This document shows positions 1 through 8,773 of a DNA stretch of 64,000 nucleotides, one piece after another. The DNA is from Mesorhizobium sp. B2-4-15. GTDB lineage: Bacteria; Pseudomonadota; Alphaproteobacteria; Rhizobiales; Rhizobiaceae. Each line of letters opens with the position of its first letter. The stretch's first letter is position 1. The notes below the pieces were generated by a model, which saw only the letters and a program-made list of their open reading frames with translations, was not told the DNA's origin and did no database searches. The stretch spans positions 124,001 to 188,000 of the forward strand of contig NZ_VFUZ01000006.1 in assembly GCF_006658505.1 (NCBI RefSeq). The letters run 5' to 3'. A program made the translations under genes and the position numbers.

Positions 1-1270
1 CAACCGTTCCATCAAACAGTTCAACATCTTGCGGCAGGTAGCCGATATGAGCGCCAAGCTGTTCCTGCCCCCATTGGTCGAGCGAGGCCTCGTCCAGCCT
101 TACCGTTCCGCGAAGCGGCTGCCACACACCCACCAGGGCGCGCACAAGCGTGGTCTTGCCAGAGCCGCTTGGGCCGACAATAGCCATGCCTGCTCCCCCG
201 GAGAGGTGGAAGCTGACATTGGTGACGGTGGGCTTTTGCTGGCCGGGCGGGACTATTGTCAGTTCCTCGACCGCAAGCATCGCCTGTGGACGCGGCAGTT
301 CCATGAGTTCGCCATGGCCGCCAAAGGCGGCCAACGCCGCTGCCAGTTGGGAATAGCTTTGCCGGAATGCCACAAACCCCCTCCAGTTTGCGATGGCCGC
401 GTCAACCGGGGCCAACGAGCGGCCCAGCAATATGGAAGATGCTATGATCACACCGGGGGACGCTTCACCCCCGATCACGAGATAGGCACCCAGCCCCAGA
501 ACGCAGGATTGCAAGGCCATCCGGAGCGCCCGCGACAGGGAGCCGGTGGCGCCAACAATATCGGAGAGCCGTTCCTGGTGCGTGAGATATGATTGATTGA
601 TCTCGGCCCAACGACGGCCGAGCCGCCCGGAAAGGCCCATAGCGCGCACAACCTCCGCGTTGCGGCGGCCGGAATCGGCAAGGGTCCGTTGCGACACGAG
701 TGTCTCGGACGCGCGCGCCGCAGGTCCGCGGCCAAGGATTTCCGCGACCACGGTGAGCAGTACGACCACAATCGCACCGCTCGCTGCCAGCAGACCGAGC
801 GAAGGATGCAGGAGATAGATGACCAGCAGATAGAACGGTATCCACGGGGCGTCGAAGATGACGGTCGGTCCCAATCCGGAAAGGAAGCCGCGCAACTGAT
901 CCAGATCACGAAGCGGCTGTATCCGGCTCGCATCCTGCCCGCCGATAAGCGGCAAGGAGAGCGAGAGGCCGAAGACCTTTTGCTGCAGATTTCTGTGGAG
1001 GCGATTGCCGATCCGAACCAGGAGGCGAAGCCGCACGAAATCCAGCAAGCCGTAGACAGCGTAAAGGCCCAGCATTCCGATGGTAAATCCGACAAGTGTC
1101 GGAATGCTCTGCGAAGGCAAAACGCGATCGTAGATTTGCAGCATATAGACGGAGCCGGTCAGGGCGAGAATGTTTATGACCGCCGAGAACAGGCCAACAC
1201 CTATCAGCCCAGGCGCGGTGCCAAGCATGGCGGCGCGCAGATCGGGCGAGCGTCTTCCACCGGGGGTCAT
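1..1270 (-). CDS. Type I secretion ABC transporter (PrtD/HlyB-type ATPase-permease), 3' end cut by window
   Basis: Inner-membrane exporter that would pump an unfolded RTX-type protein out of the cell with an HlyD-type adaptor and a TolC-like channel. The frame is open from the ATG at 1268-1270 to the window edge, 423 codons. The N-terminal ~300 residues carry hydrophobic membrane segments. A Walker A (GPSGSGKTT) lies near residue 362. The ABC signature and Walker B fall beyond the window. There is no N-terminal C39-like domain, which fits the PrtD/HasD subgroup. Its promoter should lie in 1271-1626. The RTX protein at 25800-27323, at the other end of the EPS locus, is the obvious candidate substrate (inference). 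An HlyD-like partner, if present, would be just outside the window to the left. Confidence 0.85.
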   Translation of the reverse strand, partial: MTPGGRRSPDLRAAMLGTAPGLIGVGLFSAVINILALTGSVYMLQIYDRVLPSQSIPTLVGFTIGMLGLYAVYGLLDFVRLRLLVRIGNRLHRNLQQKVFGLSLSLPLIGGQDASRIQPLRDLDQLRGFLSGLGPTVIFDAPWIPFYLLVIYLLHPSLGLLAASGAIVVVLLTVVAEILGRGPAARASETLVSQRTLADSGRRNAEVVRAMGLSGRLGRRWAEINQSYLTHQERLSDIVGATGSLSRALRMALQSCVLGLGAYLVIGGEASPGVIIASSILLGRSLAPVDAAIANWRGFVAFRQSYSQLAAALAAFGGHGELMELPRPQAMLAVEELTIVPPGQQKPTVTNVSFHLSGGAGMAIVGPSGSGKTTLVRALVGVWQPLRGTVRLDEASLDQWGQEQLGAHIGYLPQDVELFDGTV

Positions 1271-1626
1271 GACCTGCGGCCTTTGGCAAAAAATAGTCGC
1301 GCAGGCCCATTGGCTCCGGCGGCCATGGACAAATTTTTGGTTTTCAGGAGCGTTTCCCCTCTTTGCTTTCTAACATTACGCCCCGCTAACGTACGTGCCC
1401 TTCAGTCAAAATGCAGCGAAATCGTGACGCCAGCCAGAGAAACCCGAAACTGACGCGTCAAATCGGGGGAAAACTGCCATTTAGGGTGTTCGGGAAGCCT
1501 GGATCGATAGCGTTCCAGTCAATGAGACCGACGACGCATCATCCTTTTTGAGCGTGATTCGCTCCGCGGGCAGGCGCCGGTTCCCGGCTCCTAATCATTT
1601 CACCTGGCTATTTGCGATTCCGTTTT
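1271..1626. other. Non-coding gap upstream of the type I exporter
   Basis: About 356 bases without a convincing gene lie between the methyltransferase 3' end and the exporter start, both on the minus strand. The gap includes a perfect 10-base palindrome TGACGCGTCA at 1451-1460, a possible operator. I see no clear promoter hexamers or terminator hairpin. The size suggests the exporter has its own promoter. Confidence 0.4.
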
Positions 1627-2538
1627 CTAGCGCTTCTTCGCAACAACCAGGAAATGCTGCGCCAGTTGTCCGGGGATGCGAAGGGTTCTGGACGCCTTCT
1701 CGAAAGGTTCCATCAACGCCTCGCACAGCCCTGGCAAGAGGCGTCCCGGCCGAGGCAGATAACCGTAATGTATCACCTCCTCGACGAGGAATCCCGACGC
1801 GGTCAGGAGCTCCTTGAACCTCGCTTCGCTTAGCGTATTGCGGATTGTGCGTCCAAACAACCGATTGAGCAGCCGGCAGACCAGGCCAATGGGTGACGTC
1901 GCATTCATGTGAACATTGCACACCAGCCGTCCGCCATCTTTCAGCTGCAGATTTATCGCTTTCAGCGCCTCCTGTTTCAGTCGATCCTCGGCATTCAGAA
2001 AGAAGCGAAATGCCGTTACGATATCGAAGGTTTCGTCGAAGGATTCCATCGTCAGATCGGTGTGAAGCAGCCTCACATTGTGGGGAACCTCCGCGCAGGC
2101 AAGCATGGATTTGGAGACGTCGACGCCGACCACCTCGCCGAAGAGCCCAGCCGCGACATTGGTGATGCGACCTGTTCCGCATGCGAAATCGAGGCACTTT
2201 CGGCCAGCTCCGCCCATCGGGCCAAGAACGCCTAGGATCAGAGGCCTTTCGATTTTATCCCACAGCGCGCCGTAGTAGCCGGATTCGTGCGTTCTGTTGT
2301 AATGCGCGCCATAGCCCGGCGCGCAATGGCTGGCCCTGTAGTCGTCCGACACCCCGTCGCCTTGCGTGTGGGCCTTCTGGTTGGACGTCAGGTCCTGCCA
2401 GAGTTCGGGCCCACGGGTCCGGGACTCGATCAAGGGAATTCGCGCCGCCAAAGGCGGATCGAAAGCATAACTTGCCGGCTGGGCCATTTGAGCCGCGTTC
2501 ATCGACCGCGTCGACTTTCGCTTGGAATTGAGCCTCAC
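1627..2538 (-). CDS. Class I SAM-dependent methyltransferase
   Basis: A 303-residue protein with a central Rossmann methyltransferase domain. Motif I reads CLDFACGTGR near residue 110 and the acidic motif II is GVDVSKSM. It most resembles Methyltransf_11/25 enzymes that act on small molecules. I chose the GTG start at 2538 because a GGGAG sits 6-7 bases upstream; the nearest in-frame ATG is 12 codons further in. In this locus it may O-methylate a sugar of the repeat unit or cap the chain (inference), but the sequence does not show the substrate. It follows the ExoF-like gene by about 87 bases on the same strand and is probably co-transcribed with it. Confidence 0.75.
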   Translation of the reverse strand: MRLNSKRKSTRSMNAAQMAQPASYAFDPPLAARIPLIESRTRGPELWQDLTSNQKAHTQGDGVSDDYRASHCAPGYGAHYNRTHESGYYGALWDKIERPLILGVLGPMGGAGRKCLDFACGTGRITNVAAGLFGEVVGVDVSKSMLACAEVPHNVRLLHTDLTMESFDETFDIVTAFRFFLNAEDRLKQEALKAINLQLKDGGRLVCNVHMNATSPIGLVCRLLNRLFGRTIRNTLSEARFKELLTASGFLVEEVIHYGYLPRPGRLLPGLCEALMEPFEKASRTLRIPGQLAQHFLVVAKKR

Positions 2539-2625
2539 CAGGATCTCCCGTTCGGTTCTGTTCGACTGCCTGATCGAACAGTGAGTTTCCCAAGCCCGTT
2601 TCTATCGGCCAGCGATCGAGGCCGC

Positions 2626-3885
2626 CTACCGGATTGCCGCGCTCTGCAGATCACTGCTGAACTTGGCCTCGACGGTATCCCCTGGCATCACGATCGTGTC
2701 CTCGTCGGCCGAGATTTTGCGCCACTCATTGCCGACCTTGCGCACGATGGTGACCTGGGCCCGGATCGTTTCGCCGGCCATCGGCAATGGCTGGGCCGAT
2801 GCTCCGCTCGGTTGTAGCTTTTCGCTGGCGGCGTGGAGTTTGGCGGTGACGTCGGCGAGCCTCGCGTTGGTGTCCTTCAGATCCGTCAGCAAGCCAATCC
2901 TCCTCTGATTGTCATTGCGTTCGTGCTGCCTGACGTAGTCCTCCTGCTGGCGTCGCGCCCTCATGAGCTCCACCGACGTCTGAAGCGCGCCGCTTGAAGA
3001 CAGAAGCAAGGCGCGCCGGACGTCCGCGAGCCGGTTGTTGGTCAGGTTGCCTGACTCAAACACCTTTGTGACGCGCGCAAGGTCTTCCTGATCCGCCTTC
3101 ACACCCTCGGCCTCGACCTGTTCGCGCTTCTGCAAAACGTCGATCTGATCGGCCGCGTCCTTTTCGCCCTTCTCGAGAAAAGTCTGTTCCTGCTGGAAAT
3201 CGCCCAGCGCAATCTTCAGCGCATCCGCTTCAGCCTGGGCGATCGCGGCTCCGATGCTAGGCGAAAGAGGCGATCCCTGTGGGGTCTGCTTGTCGAAATC
3301 CGCCTGGTCCTGAAGTTCGGCACGGATACGGGCGGCATGAAAATAATCCTTGGTGTAGTCGCCCCAAAGCGTTTCGTAATCGCGCCTGAGGTCAACCGGA
3401 TCGGGTCCGGTCTGGCCTGCCCGTGACCGCAAAAGGCTGAAGCCGCCGGAGACGGCGAGCGCCTGCCGTACGGTCATGAGCGGACGGTAGGCCTGCTGTC
3501 CCGGTGTAAGCACGTCGCCCATCACGTAGATCGGACGGTAGTCGGCGATGACGGCGGTGACGTCGCTTGGCTGGACGACAACCATTTGCTCCCGTCCATC
3601 GGGCAGGCGCGCATGAAAAATCTTGGTCGGCAGCAGCGCTTGCATGCGCGTCTGCAGTTGAGTCGCCGTCAGGCCCGCGACCATGACCATCCCGACTTCG
3701 GGAAGGGCGATATTGCCGTCCATCTGGACCACGGCGCGCTGCGTTCGCTCCGGAATTGGGGCTATCCCTATCTCGACGGTATCGCCAGGTGACAGCTGAT
3801 AGGGCCCGGTGTCGCCTGCGGCGGCCGTAGACGTCAGCGACATCACGGCAACTGAAGCAAGAACGGTTCGTTTAGTGAAGGCCAT
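2626..3885 (-). CDS. ExoF-like polysaccharide export protein (OPX family)
   Basis: A 419-residue secreted protein close in length to rhizobial ExoF (about 420 residues). The order is an N-terminal signal peptide (cleavage likely after a TAAAGDT-like stretch), a Poly_export domain starting YQLSPGDTVEIGIAP, a SLBB-like segment (YVMGDVLTPGQQAY), then a long Q/E/K-rich coiled-coil region around residues 170-340 and a C-terminal soluble-ligand-binding-like end. ExoF-type proteins work with ExoP-like co-polymerases to pass the chain through the periplasm. The start at 3885 is supported by AGGAGA about 8 bases upstream. It overlaps the 3' end of the beta-propeller gene by 14 bases, so the two are probably translationally coupled. 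Confidence 0.85.
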   Translation of the reverse strand: MAFTKRTVLASVAVMSLTSTAAAGDTGPYQLSPGDTVEIGIAPIPERTQRAVVQMDGNIALPEVGMVMVAGLTATQLQTRMQALLPTKIFHARLPDGREQMVVVQPSDVTAVIADYRPIYVMGDVLTPGQQAYRPLMTVRQALAVSGGFSLLRSRAGQTGPDPVDLRRDYETLWGDYTKDYFHAARIRAELQDQADFDKQTPQGSPLSPSIGAAIAQAEADALKIALGDFQQEQTFLEKGEKDAADQIDVLQKREQVEAEGVKADQEDLARVTKVFESGNLTNNRLADVRRALLLSSSGALQTSVELMRARRQQEDYVRQHERNDNQRRIGLLTDLKDTNARLADVTAKLHAASEKLQPSGASAQPLPMAGETIRAQVTIVRKVGNEWRKISADEDTIVMPGDTVEAKFSSDLQSAAIR

Positions 3886-5149
3886 TTGTAACAATCTCCT
3901 TCTGGTTCGACACCTGCTCCCAAGGCCATTCAACACGGGCAACGAAATCGTACACCGGGCCGCCAGGCACGCCCCAATTGCTCGACCAGACCACCTGTGA
4001 GCCATCTGGAGATGGCGAGGCATGCGTCTCGTTCCAGTAGTCGAACTGCGCGTTCTGCGTGTTGACGATAGGGCGGACCTCTCCGCTGCCGTCCGTGCGC
4101 AGCGCGATGACCTGCTGCGCATAGGGCGCCCAATCCTTGTGCTTCGACACTTCGGCTGATGTCCCGCCATAGCTCAGAAACACCCAGCCGGGTCTGTCCA
4201 GGGACCTGAGGGACGCATGCATGGCCTCGCCGTACTTCATCAGCGAGGTGACCTTGCCATCGACCAACCTGCGTTTGATCACCTGATACTTGTCGGGGTC
4301 CGATTTGCTGATCCCGACATAGATTTCGGCGCCGTCGGCATCGACGGTCATGTCCCCGTGACCGGGCCGATGATGCTCCGTCCACTTCTGGCGCAAGACG
4401 CCATCGATCGAAAAGATGAAGCTCGGTTCGTTGCCGTCCGGCAATCCCTGGGAACACAGAATGTTGATCCCGAGCGGGGAGATCGAACAGGCGTTGGTGG
4501 TCCCCGGAAGTTGCGCAAGATCGATATCCGGGAATTTCTGCCGCAGCTTGAGGTCGTAGCCAAAGACCACCGCTTTGCCGTCATTGCGCGTTGCACGCAC
4601 CGCGATGCGGTTGCCGTCTCGGCTCGGATTGCCCTTGTAGGGCCCGAACTGCAGATTGCGATAGGCTGCCGAGACGAATACGATATCCTCGTGATTGGTG
4701 CGTGGCGCCCAGGTGGAAATCCGCCGGCCACCAACGCAAATCATCAGGTTGGGATCCTTGGGATGCCATTCGCATTCGATCGAGCGGTCGCGGCGGAACA
4801 ATGGAACGTAGGTATGCCCATCGAGAAAGCACATGGCACCACAACCATTGACGATAAGGAGAAGACTCTGGTCCGCGTTCCAGGCCTGGGCGCTTGAATA
4901 ACGGTGGGTGCAGTATTTCTTGCCGCATACAATCCCTTGGCCGAGGATTCCGGGTCTGGTGATCCGCACGAACGCGGTGCCGAACGCCGTATCCTTTGTT
5001 TCGCGCAGATAGTCAGGCAGGTTCTTCGCCGCCGGTGCCGCCGACTGCTCCGATACGCTGCTTGCCCGTCCGCCGGCTGTATAGATATTGAGGAATACGG
5101 CACCGGCAATCAGCAACAGCGCCAAAACATGCCGGCGGAGCAGGGTCAT
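3872..5149 (-). CDS. Secreted beta-propeller-like protein of unknown function
   Basis: A 425-residue protein with an N-terminal hydrophobic signal/anchor (LLRRHVLALLLIAGAVFLN) followed by about 360 residues of propeller-like repeats with HxxPSPDGS-type turns (for example HASPSPDGSQVVWSS near residue 375). There are several paired cysteines (CGKKYC, CGAMC), which suit an oxidising periplasm. I do not recognise the family. Distant resemblance to TolB-like or PL22-type (oligogalacturonate-lyase-like) propellers is possible, so a polysaccharide-binding or -cleaving role is a guess. It overlaps the dehydratase by 4 bases upstream and the ExoF-like gene by 14 bases downstream, so it belongs to the EPS operon. 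Confidence 0.7.
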   Translation of the reverse strand: MTLLRRHVLALLLIAGAVFLNIYTAGGRASSVSEQSAAPAAKNLPDYLRETKDTAFGTAFVRITRPGILGQGIVCGKKYCTHRYSSAQAWNADQSLLLIVNGCGAMCFLDGHTYVPLFRRDRSIECEWHPKDPNLMICVGGRRISTWAPRTNHEDIVFVSAAYRNLQFGPYKGNPSRDGNRIAVRATRNDGKAVVFGYDLKLRQKFPDIDLAQLPGTTNACSISPLGINILCSQGLPDGNEPSFIFSIDGVLRQKWTEHHRPGHGDMTVDADGAEIYVGISKSDPDKYQVIKRRLVDGKVTSLMKYGEAMHASLRSLDRPGWVFLSYGGTSAEVSKHKDWAPYAQQVIALRTDGSGEVRPIVNTQNAQFDYWNETHASPSPDGSQVVWSSNWGVPGGPVYDFVARVEWPWEQVSNQKEIVTNGLH

Positions 5150-6150
5150 GTCATATAACCCTTTTCGCGCCGTACCCGGCCTTCGCTAAGGCGTGCCCGC
5201 CACCATGCGATCGTTCGCTGCAACCCGTCGCGCAGGCTGGTCTGCGCCCGCCATCCAGCCTCACTCTCAAAGCGCGAGGAATCCGCGAGCAAGGCGCGAA
5301 CCTCCGAATTTTGCGGCCGCAAACGGCTTTCGTCGCGATGGACCGGTTTTTTGGAACCGCTCAACTCGAGGACAAGATCCAATACGTCGGAGATGGTCAC
5401 CGCGCGTTGGCTGCCGGCATTGTAGGCGTGGCCGAATTCAAGCCCGGCAAGGCCCGCAGTCAGGAACGCCGCCGCGGTGTCCTCGACAAAGGTCAGGTCG
5501 CGGATCGGGCTTGTGTCGCCGACCATGATCGCCGGGCAATTCGGGTCGAGGGCCTGCCGGATTATGGTCGGCACGATGGCGCGCTCACTCTGACGAGGAC
5601 CATATGTGTTGAACGGCCGCATGATCACGACTGGGACGTCAAACGACCTGGCGTAGGATTCCGCCATCATGTCGGCACCGATCTTGGAGGCCGAATATGG
5701 CGACTGTCCCTGTAGTGGATGAGTCTCGCGGATGGGCATGGTCAGGGCGGTTCCATAGACCTCGCTCGTGGAGGTATGCACCACCCGCTCCGTCTCCCAT
5801 TGGCGCGCCGCTTCGAGGACGTTCACCGTGCCCAGGATGTTGGTTTCCACATAGGACTGGGCAGCCGCATAGGAATATGGAATCGCGATAAGGGCAGCCA
5901 GATGGAACACAACGGCCTGGCCACGCATGATCCGGTTCAGGAACGCGCAGTCGCGGACATCACCGCGGACAAGCTTCAGCCGGCTCCGAATGTTGTCCGG
6001 CAAATCGTCCAGCCACCCGTGGCTGTCGAAGGAATTGTAGAGCGCCAGAGCCGTGACATCCGCCCCGTTGCGAACGAGCGCTTCGGTGAGATGCGAGCCG
6101 ATAAACCCATCCGCGCCCGTCACCAGAACTTTCTTGCCGTTGTAACTCAT
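5146..6150 (-). CDS. NDP-sugar 4,6-dehydratase/epimerase (extended SDR, LegB-like)
   Basis: A 334-residue NAD(P)-dependent extended short-chain dehydrogenase. The N-terminal cofactor motif TGADGFIGSH is at residues 11-20. The catalytic Ser/Tyr/Lys set is present as HTSTSEVYG and YSASK. The ALYNSFDSHGWLD stretch near residue 37 recalls LegB-type UDP-GlcNAc 4,6-dehydratases, and the RPFNTYGPRQ segment is typical of dehydratases and epimerases. With the aminotransferase and nucleotidyltransferase upstream it would give an NDP-4-keto-6-deoxy sugar and then a 4-amino sugar. Adjacent genes overlap or are tightly spaced. An ordinary 4-epimerase remains the alternative. Confidence 0.8.
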   Translation of the reverse strand: MSYNGKKVLVTGADGFIGSHLTEALVRNGADVTALALYNSFDSHGWLDDLPDNIRSRLKLVRGDVRDCAFLNRIMRGQAVVFHLAALIAIPYSYAAAQSYVETNILGTVNVLEAARQWETERVVHTSTSEVYGTALTMPIRETHPLQGQSPYSASKIGADMMAESYARSFDVPVVIMRPFNTYGPRQSERAIVPTIIRQALDPNCPAIMVGDTSPIRDLTFVEDTAAAFLTAGLAGLEFGHAYNAGSQRAVTISDVLDLVLELSGSKKPVHRDESRLRPQNSEVRALLADSSRFESEAGWRAQTSLRDGLQRTIAWWRARLSEGRVRREKGYMT

Positions 6151-6195
6151 GACCGCGCATTCCCTTGGCTGACTGGGGAACTTCCCATTTGGGTT

Positions 6196-6870
6196 TCATA
6201 CGTCGATCGGCGGTGATGGAACCCAGCCGACAACAGCCAGAAAGCCGCGCAGCATCCAGACGATGTCGGAGACGATGGTGCGCTGCGGATAATAGGAGAG
6301 GTCGAGTTTGGCCTTGGCGGGGAACATAACCTCCCGGTAGAACAGGATCGGATCCACGGACTGTGGAAAGAAATGAGCCTCGTGCCGGAAAAGAACCTGG
6401 GTCGGGCCCAGCAGGCCAGGCTTGTATTGCAGGACGGCCTCCAGGCCACCCCGGAAACAATCGGCGAACGCCAGGCTCTCGGGTCGCGGCCCGACGATCG
6501 CCATCTCGCCTTTGAGGACATTCCACAGCTGTGGCAACTCGTCGAACTTTGTCGCGGCGAGGAACCGGCCCACCGTCGTCATGCGGCTGTCGCCCACGAC
6601 GGTCAGCGCGAACCCATGGGGGCTGCAGTCCACGCCAAACTTGCGGAATTTGTACATGCGGAAGGGTTGGCCACCCACGCCCATGCGGGTCTGTACGAAC
6701 AAGACGGGGCGGCCGCCTTCGAGCAGAAGCGCTACGGCAATCAGCAGCATCAGCGGTGCCAAAATGACGGTCGCGGCGCCTGCGACCGCAAGATCGATCG
6801 CGCGTCTCGCGAAGCCATGCGTGGGGCTTGAGACGAGACGCCGGTGAAAGGAAAGGTCCGTCGCATTCAT
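6196..6870 (-). CDS. Initiating sugar transferase (polyprenyl-phosphate phosphoglycosyltransferase, short monotopic form)
   Basis: A 224-residue bacterial sugar transferase that loads the first sugar-1-phosphate onto undecaprenyl phosphate at the inner membrane. It has one hydrophobic hairpin near residues 25-55, then KFRKFG (usual form KFRSM), the catalytic KFDELPQLWNVLKGEM and VGPRPE. It lacks the four-helix N-terminal domain of WbaP/WcaJ, so it is of the ExoY/PglC size class. The start at 6870 has an AGGAAC ribosome site and overlaps the aminotransferase stop by 4 bases (ATGA), indicating coupling. It initiates the repeat unit, probably with the sugar made by the surrounding enzymes (inference). 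Confidence 0.88.
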   Translation of the reverse strand: MNATDLSFHRRLVSSPTHGFARRAIDLAVAGAATVILAPLMLLIAVALLLEGGRPVLFVQTRMGVGGQPFRMYKFRKFGVDCSPHGFALTVVGDSRMTTVGRFLAATKFDELPQLWNVLKGEMAIVGPRPESLAFADCFRGGLEAVLQYKPGLLGPTQVLFRHEAHFFPQSVDPILFYREVMFPAKAKLDLSYYPQRTIVSDIVWMLRGFLAVVGWVPSPPIDV

Positions 6871-8003
6871 GCCGCAGTTCCTGTTTGAGCGCCGCTGTTG
6901 AGCGCGGCTGCGAGCGCGGCCACAACCGCCTCGGCGACAGGCGAAGTGATCTGGGGGTGCAGTGGAATTGTTAGTTCTCGCTGAGCAAAATCCTCTGTCC
7001 GCGGCAGATTGATGCCGGGATAACGCTCACGATAGAATGTCATCTGGTGCACCGGTGGATAATGAATCGTGGTCTGTATGCCCTGTGTCCGCAGTTCATC
7101 GATAATGTCCTGCCGCCTCGCATAGCGCGGCAAAAGGATCGGCATGATGTGGTAAGCCGACGTCCGGGGTTCGCTGAAGGGAATTGTCACCGCGGGGCAA
7201 CGTTCTGCGATGAGGCGCTGGTACAGGACGGCCAGGATACGCCTGATTTCGTTCCACTCTTGCAGATTCTCGAGTTGAACCAGTCCGATCGCCGCGCGCA
7301 ACTCATCCATGCGGTAGTTGAAGCCAAGCATGGTGACATCATATTGCGGGGTGCGACTGTTCAGCCGCTGATGCGTCCCTGTGGTCATCCCGTGCCCGCG
7401 GGCCTGGCGAACCCGGTCGAGCAGATCGGGGTCGCGAGCAATCACGGCCCCCCCTTCCGCCGTCGTCATGTTCTTGTTGCCATAGAAACTGAAGGCAGCA
7501 GCGGCGCCGAATGTCCCCACCGACCTCAAGCCGGGCGCATGCGCGGCATCCTCGATGATATGCAGCCCTCGGGCACGGGCGAACCGCTGCCATTGTTCCC
7601 GATTGGCGAGATAGCCCGCGAAGTGAACGAGAATGACCGCCTTTGTGCGTGGCGTGCACCGCGCTTCGGCTTCCACAATCGACATCAACGGCACGTCGAC
7701 CGACTCGATATCGACAAAGACCGGCGTCGCCCCGACATACAGCACCGCATTGGCGGTCGCCACAAAGGTCAGCGACGGCACCAGCACCTCGTCGCCCGGG
7801 CCAATTCCCAATGCATGCAGGATGAGATGAAGCGCCGCGGTACAGGAACCGACCGCTACGCAATCCTGCGCGCCATGCATGTCGGCAAAGGCCTGTTCGA
7901 AAGCTCGTACCCTCTCTCCCATTGTAAGCCAGCCGCTATCAATCACTTTTGAAAGAGCTGCCTTCTCCGGCACGCCTAGGATCGGGGCGCTCACCAAGAG
8001 CAT
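6867..8003 (-). CDS. DegT/DnrJ/EryC1/StrS-family sugar aminotransferase
   Basis: A 378-residue PLP enzyme that transfers an amino group to a 4-keto (or 3-keto) NDP sugar. Family hallmarks are visible: GSCTAALHLIL near the N-terminus, EDAAHAPG (PLP-binding Asp/Ala/His), FSFYGNKNMTTAEGG with the Schiff-base Lys in NKN, and GFNYRMDEL. The length matches the family. A strong AGGAGG lies upstream of the ATG at 8003. It is followed by the sugar transferase with a 4-base overlap and preceded by the nucleotidyltransferase. It probably acts on the product of the dehydratase at 5146-6150 to give an NDP-4-amino-4,6-dideoxyhexose. Confidence 0.88.
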   Translation of the reverse strand: MLLVSAPILGVPEKAALSKVIDSGWLTMGERVRAFEQAFADMHGAQDCVAVGSCTAALHLILHALGIGPGDEVLVPSLTFVATANAVLYVGATPVFVDIESVDVPLMSIVEAEARCTPRTKAVILVHFAGYLANREQWQRFARARGLHIIEDAAHAPGLRSVGTFGAAAAFSFYGNKNMTTAEGGAVIARDPDLLDRVRQARGHGMTTGTHQRLNSRTPQYDVTMLGFNYRMDELRAAIGLVQLENLQEWNEIRRILAVLYQRLIAERCPAVTIPFSEPRTSAYHIMPILLPRYARRQDIIDELRTQGIQTTIHYPPVHQMTFYRERYPGINLPRTEDFAQRELTIPLHPQITSPVAEAVVAALAAALNSGAQTGTAA

Positions 8004-8050
8004 CTTGACCTCCTGAACTCTTATTTACGGTTCGGCCTCATCTGAATTCT

Positions 8051-8773
8051 CTATGCGGCCGCGGCGGCGACCTCGATTGAGGTCGACTGCTCTTCCCAGG
8101 AAATCGCCTGTGCATTCTGGAAGTCGTCAACGCGACCGATGTCGAGCCAAAGACCGTCGTGCTTGTACACATGCACGGTTGTGCCGCCCTGCATCATCTG
8201 GAGCATCAGGTCATCGAACCCGAATGGTATGCCGGAAGGAATGAACCGCAGGACGTCCGGGTTCATGCAGTAGATCCCCATGCTGACGAGATGGGAAAGT
8301 GTCGGCTTTTCCCGAAAGAGCTGAACGGCGTTGTCGATCTCGTCGATGACGCCGAAGTCCATCTTGATCAGCCGGCAGGCCGTGGCGATCGTAACCGGGT
8401 CCTTGTGCAAACGGTGCGCGGCGACAAACCGGCTGAGGCTTAGATCGGTGAGAACATCGCCGTTGAGCACGACAAATGTATCGTTCAGTTCATCCCTGAT
8501 TAGGGAGAGAGGCCCGATGGTGCCGAGCGGCTCCATTTCCTGCGTGTATCTGATCTTCAGATTCCATTGCGATCCGTCGCCGCAGACGCTGCGGATCAGG
8601 TGCCCGAGATAGCCGGTCGTGATATAGACCTCTTCTATGCCGTTGCGCCGCAGCCACTTCAGAAGCAACTCAAGAACCGGCCGAGCCCCTATCGGCATCA
8701 AGGGTTTCGGCAAGACCGACGTGAAGGGCCGAAGGCGCGTACCCATCCCACCGCATTGAATCACCGCTTTCAT
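8051..8773 (-). CDS. Sugar-1-phosphate nucleotidyltransferase
   Basis: A 240-residue NDP-sugar pyrophosphorylase. The N-terminal signature is IQCGGMGTRLRPFT, with KPLMPIGARPVLE following. Catalytic Asp motifs (LNGDVLTD, DIGRVDDF) are present. It lacks the C-terminal left-handed beta-helix of GlmU-type enzymes, so it resembles RmlA/HddC/mannose-1-P guanylyltransferase-like short forms. The base specificity cannot be read from sequence. It is the first gene of the minus-strand sugar cassette, with AGGAGG before its ATG. It likely provides the activated sugar used by the dehydratase and aminotransferase downstream. Confidence 0.85.
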   Translation of the reverse strand: MKAVIQCGGMGTRLRPFTSVLPKPLMPIGARPVLELLLKWLRRNGIEEVYITTGYLGHLIRSVCGDGSQWNLKIRYTQEMEPLGTIGPLSLIRDELNDTFVVLNGDVLTDLSLSRFVAAHRLHKDPVTIATACRLIKMDFGVIDEIDNAVQLFREKPTLSHLVSMGIYCMNPDVLRFIPSGIPFGFDDLMLQMMQGGTTVHVYKHDGLWLDIGRVDDFQNAQAISWEEQSTSIEVAAAAA

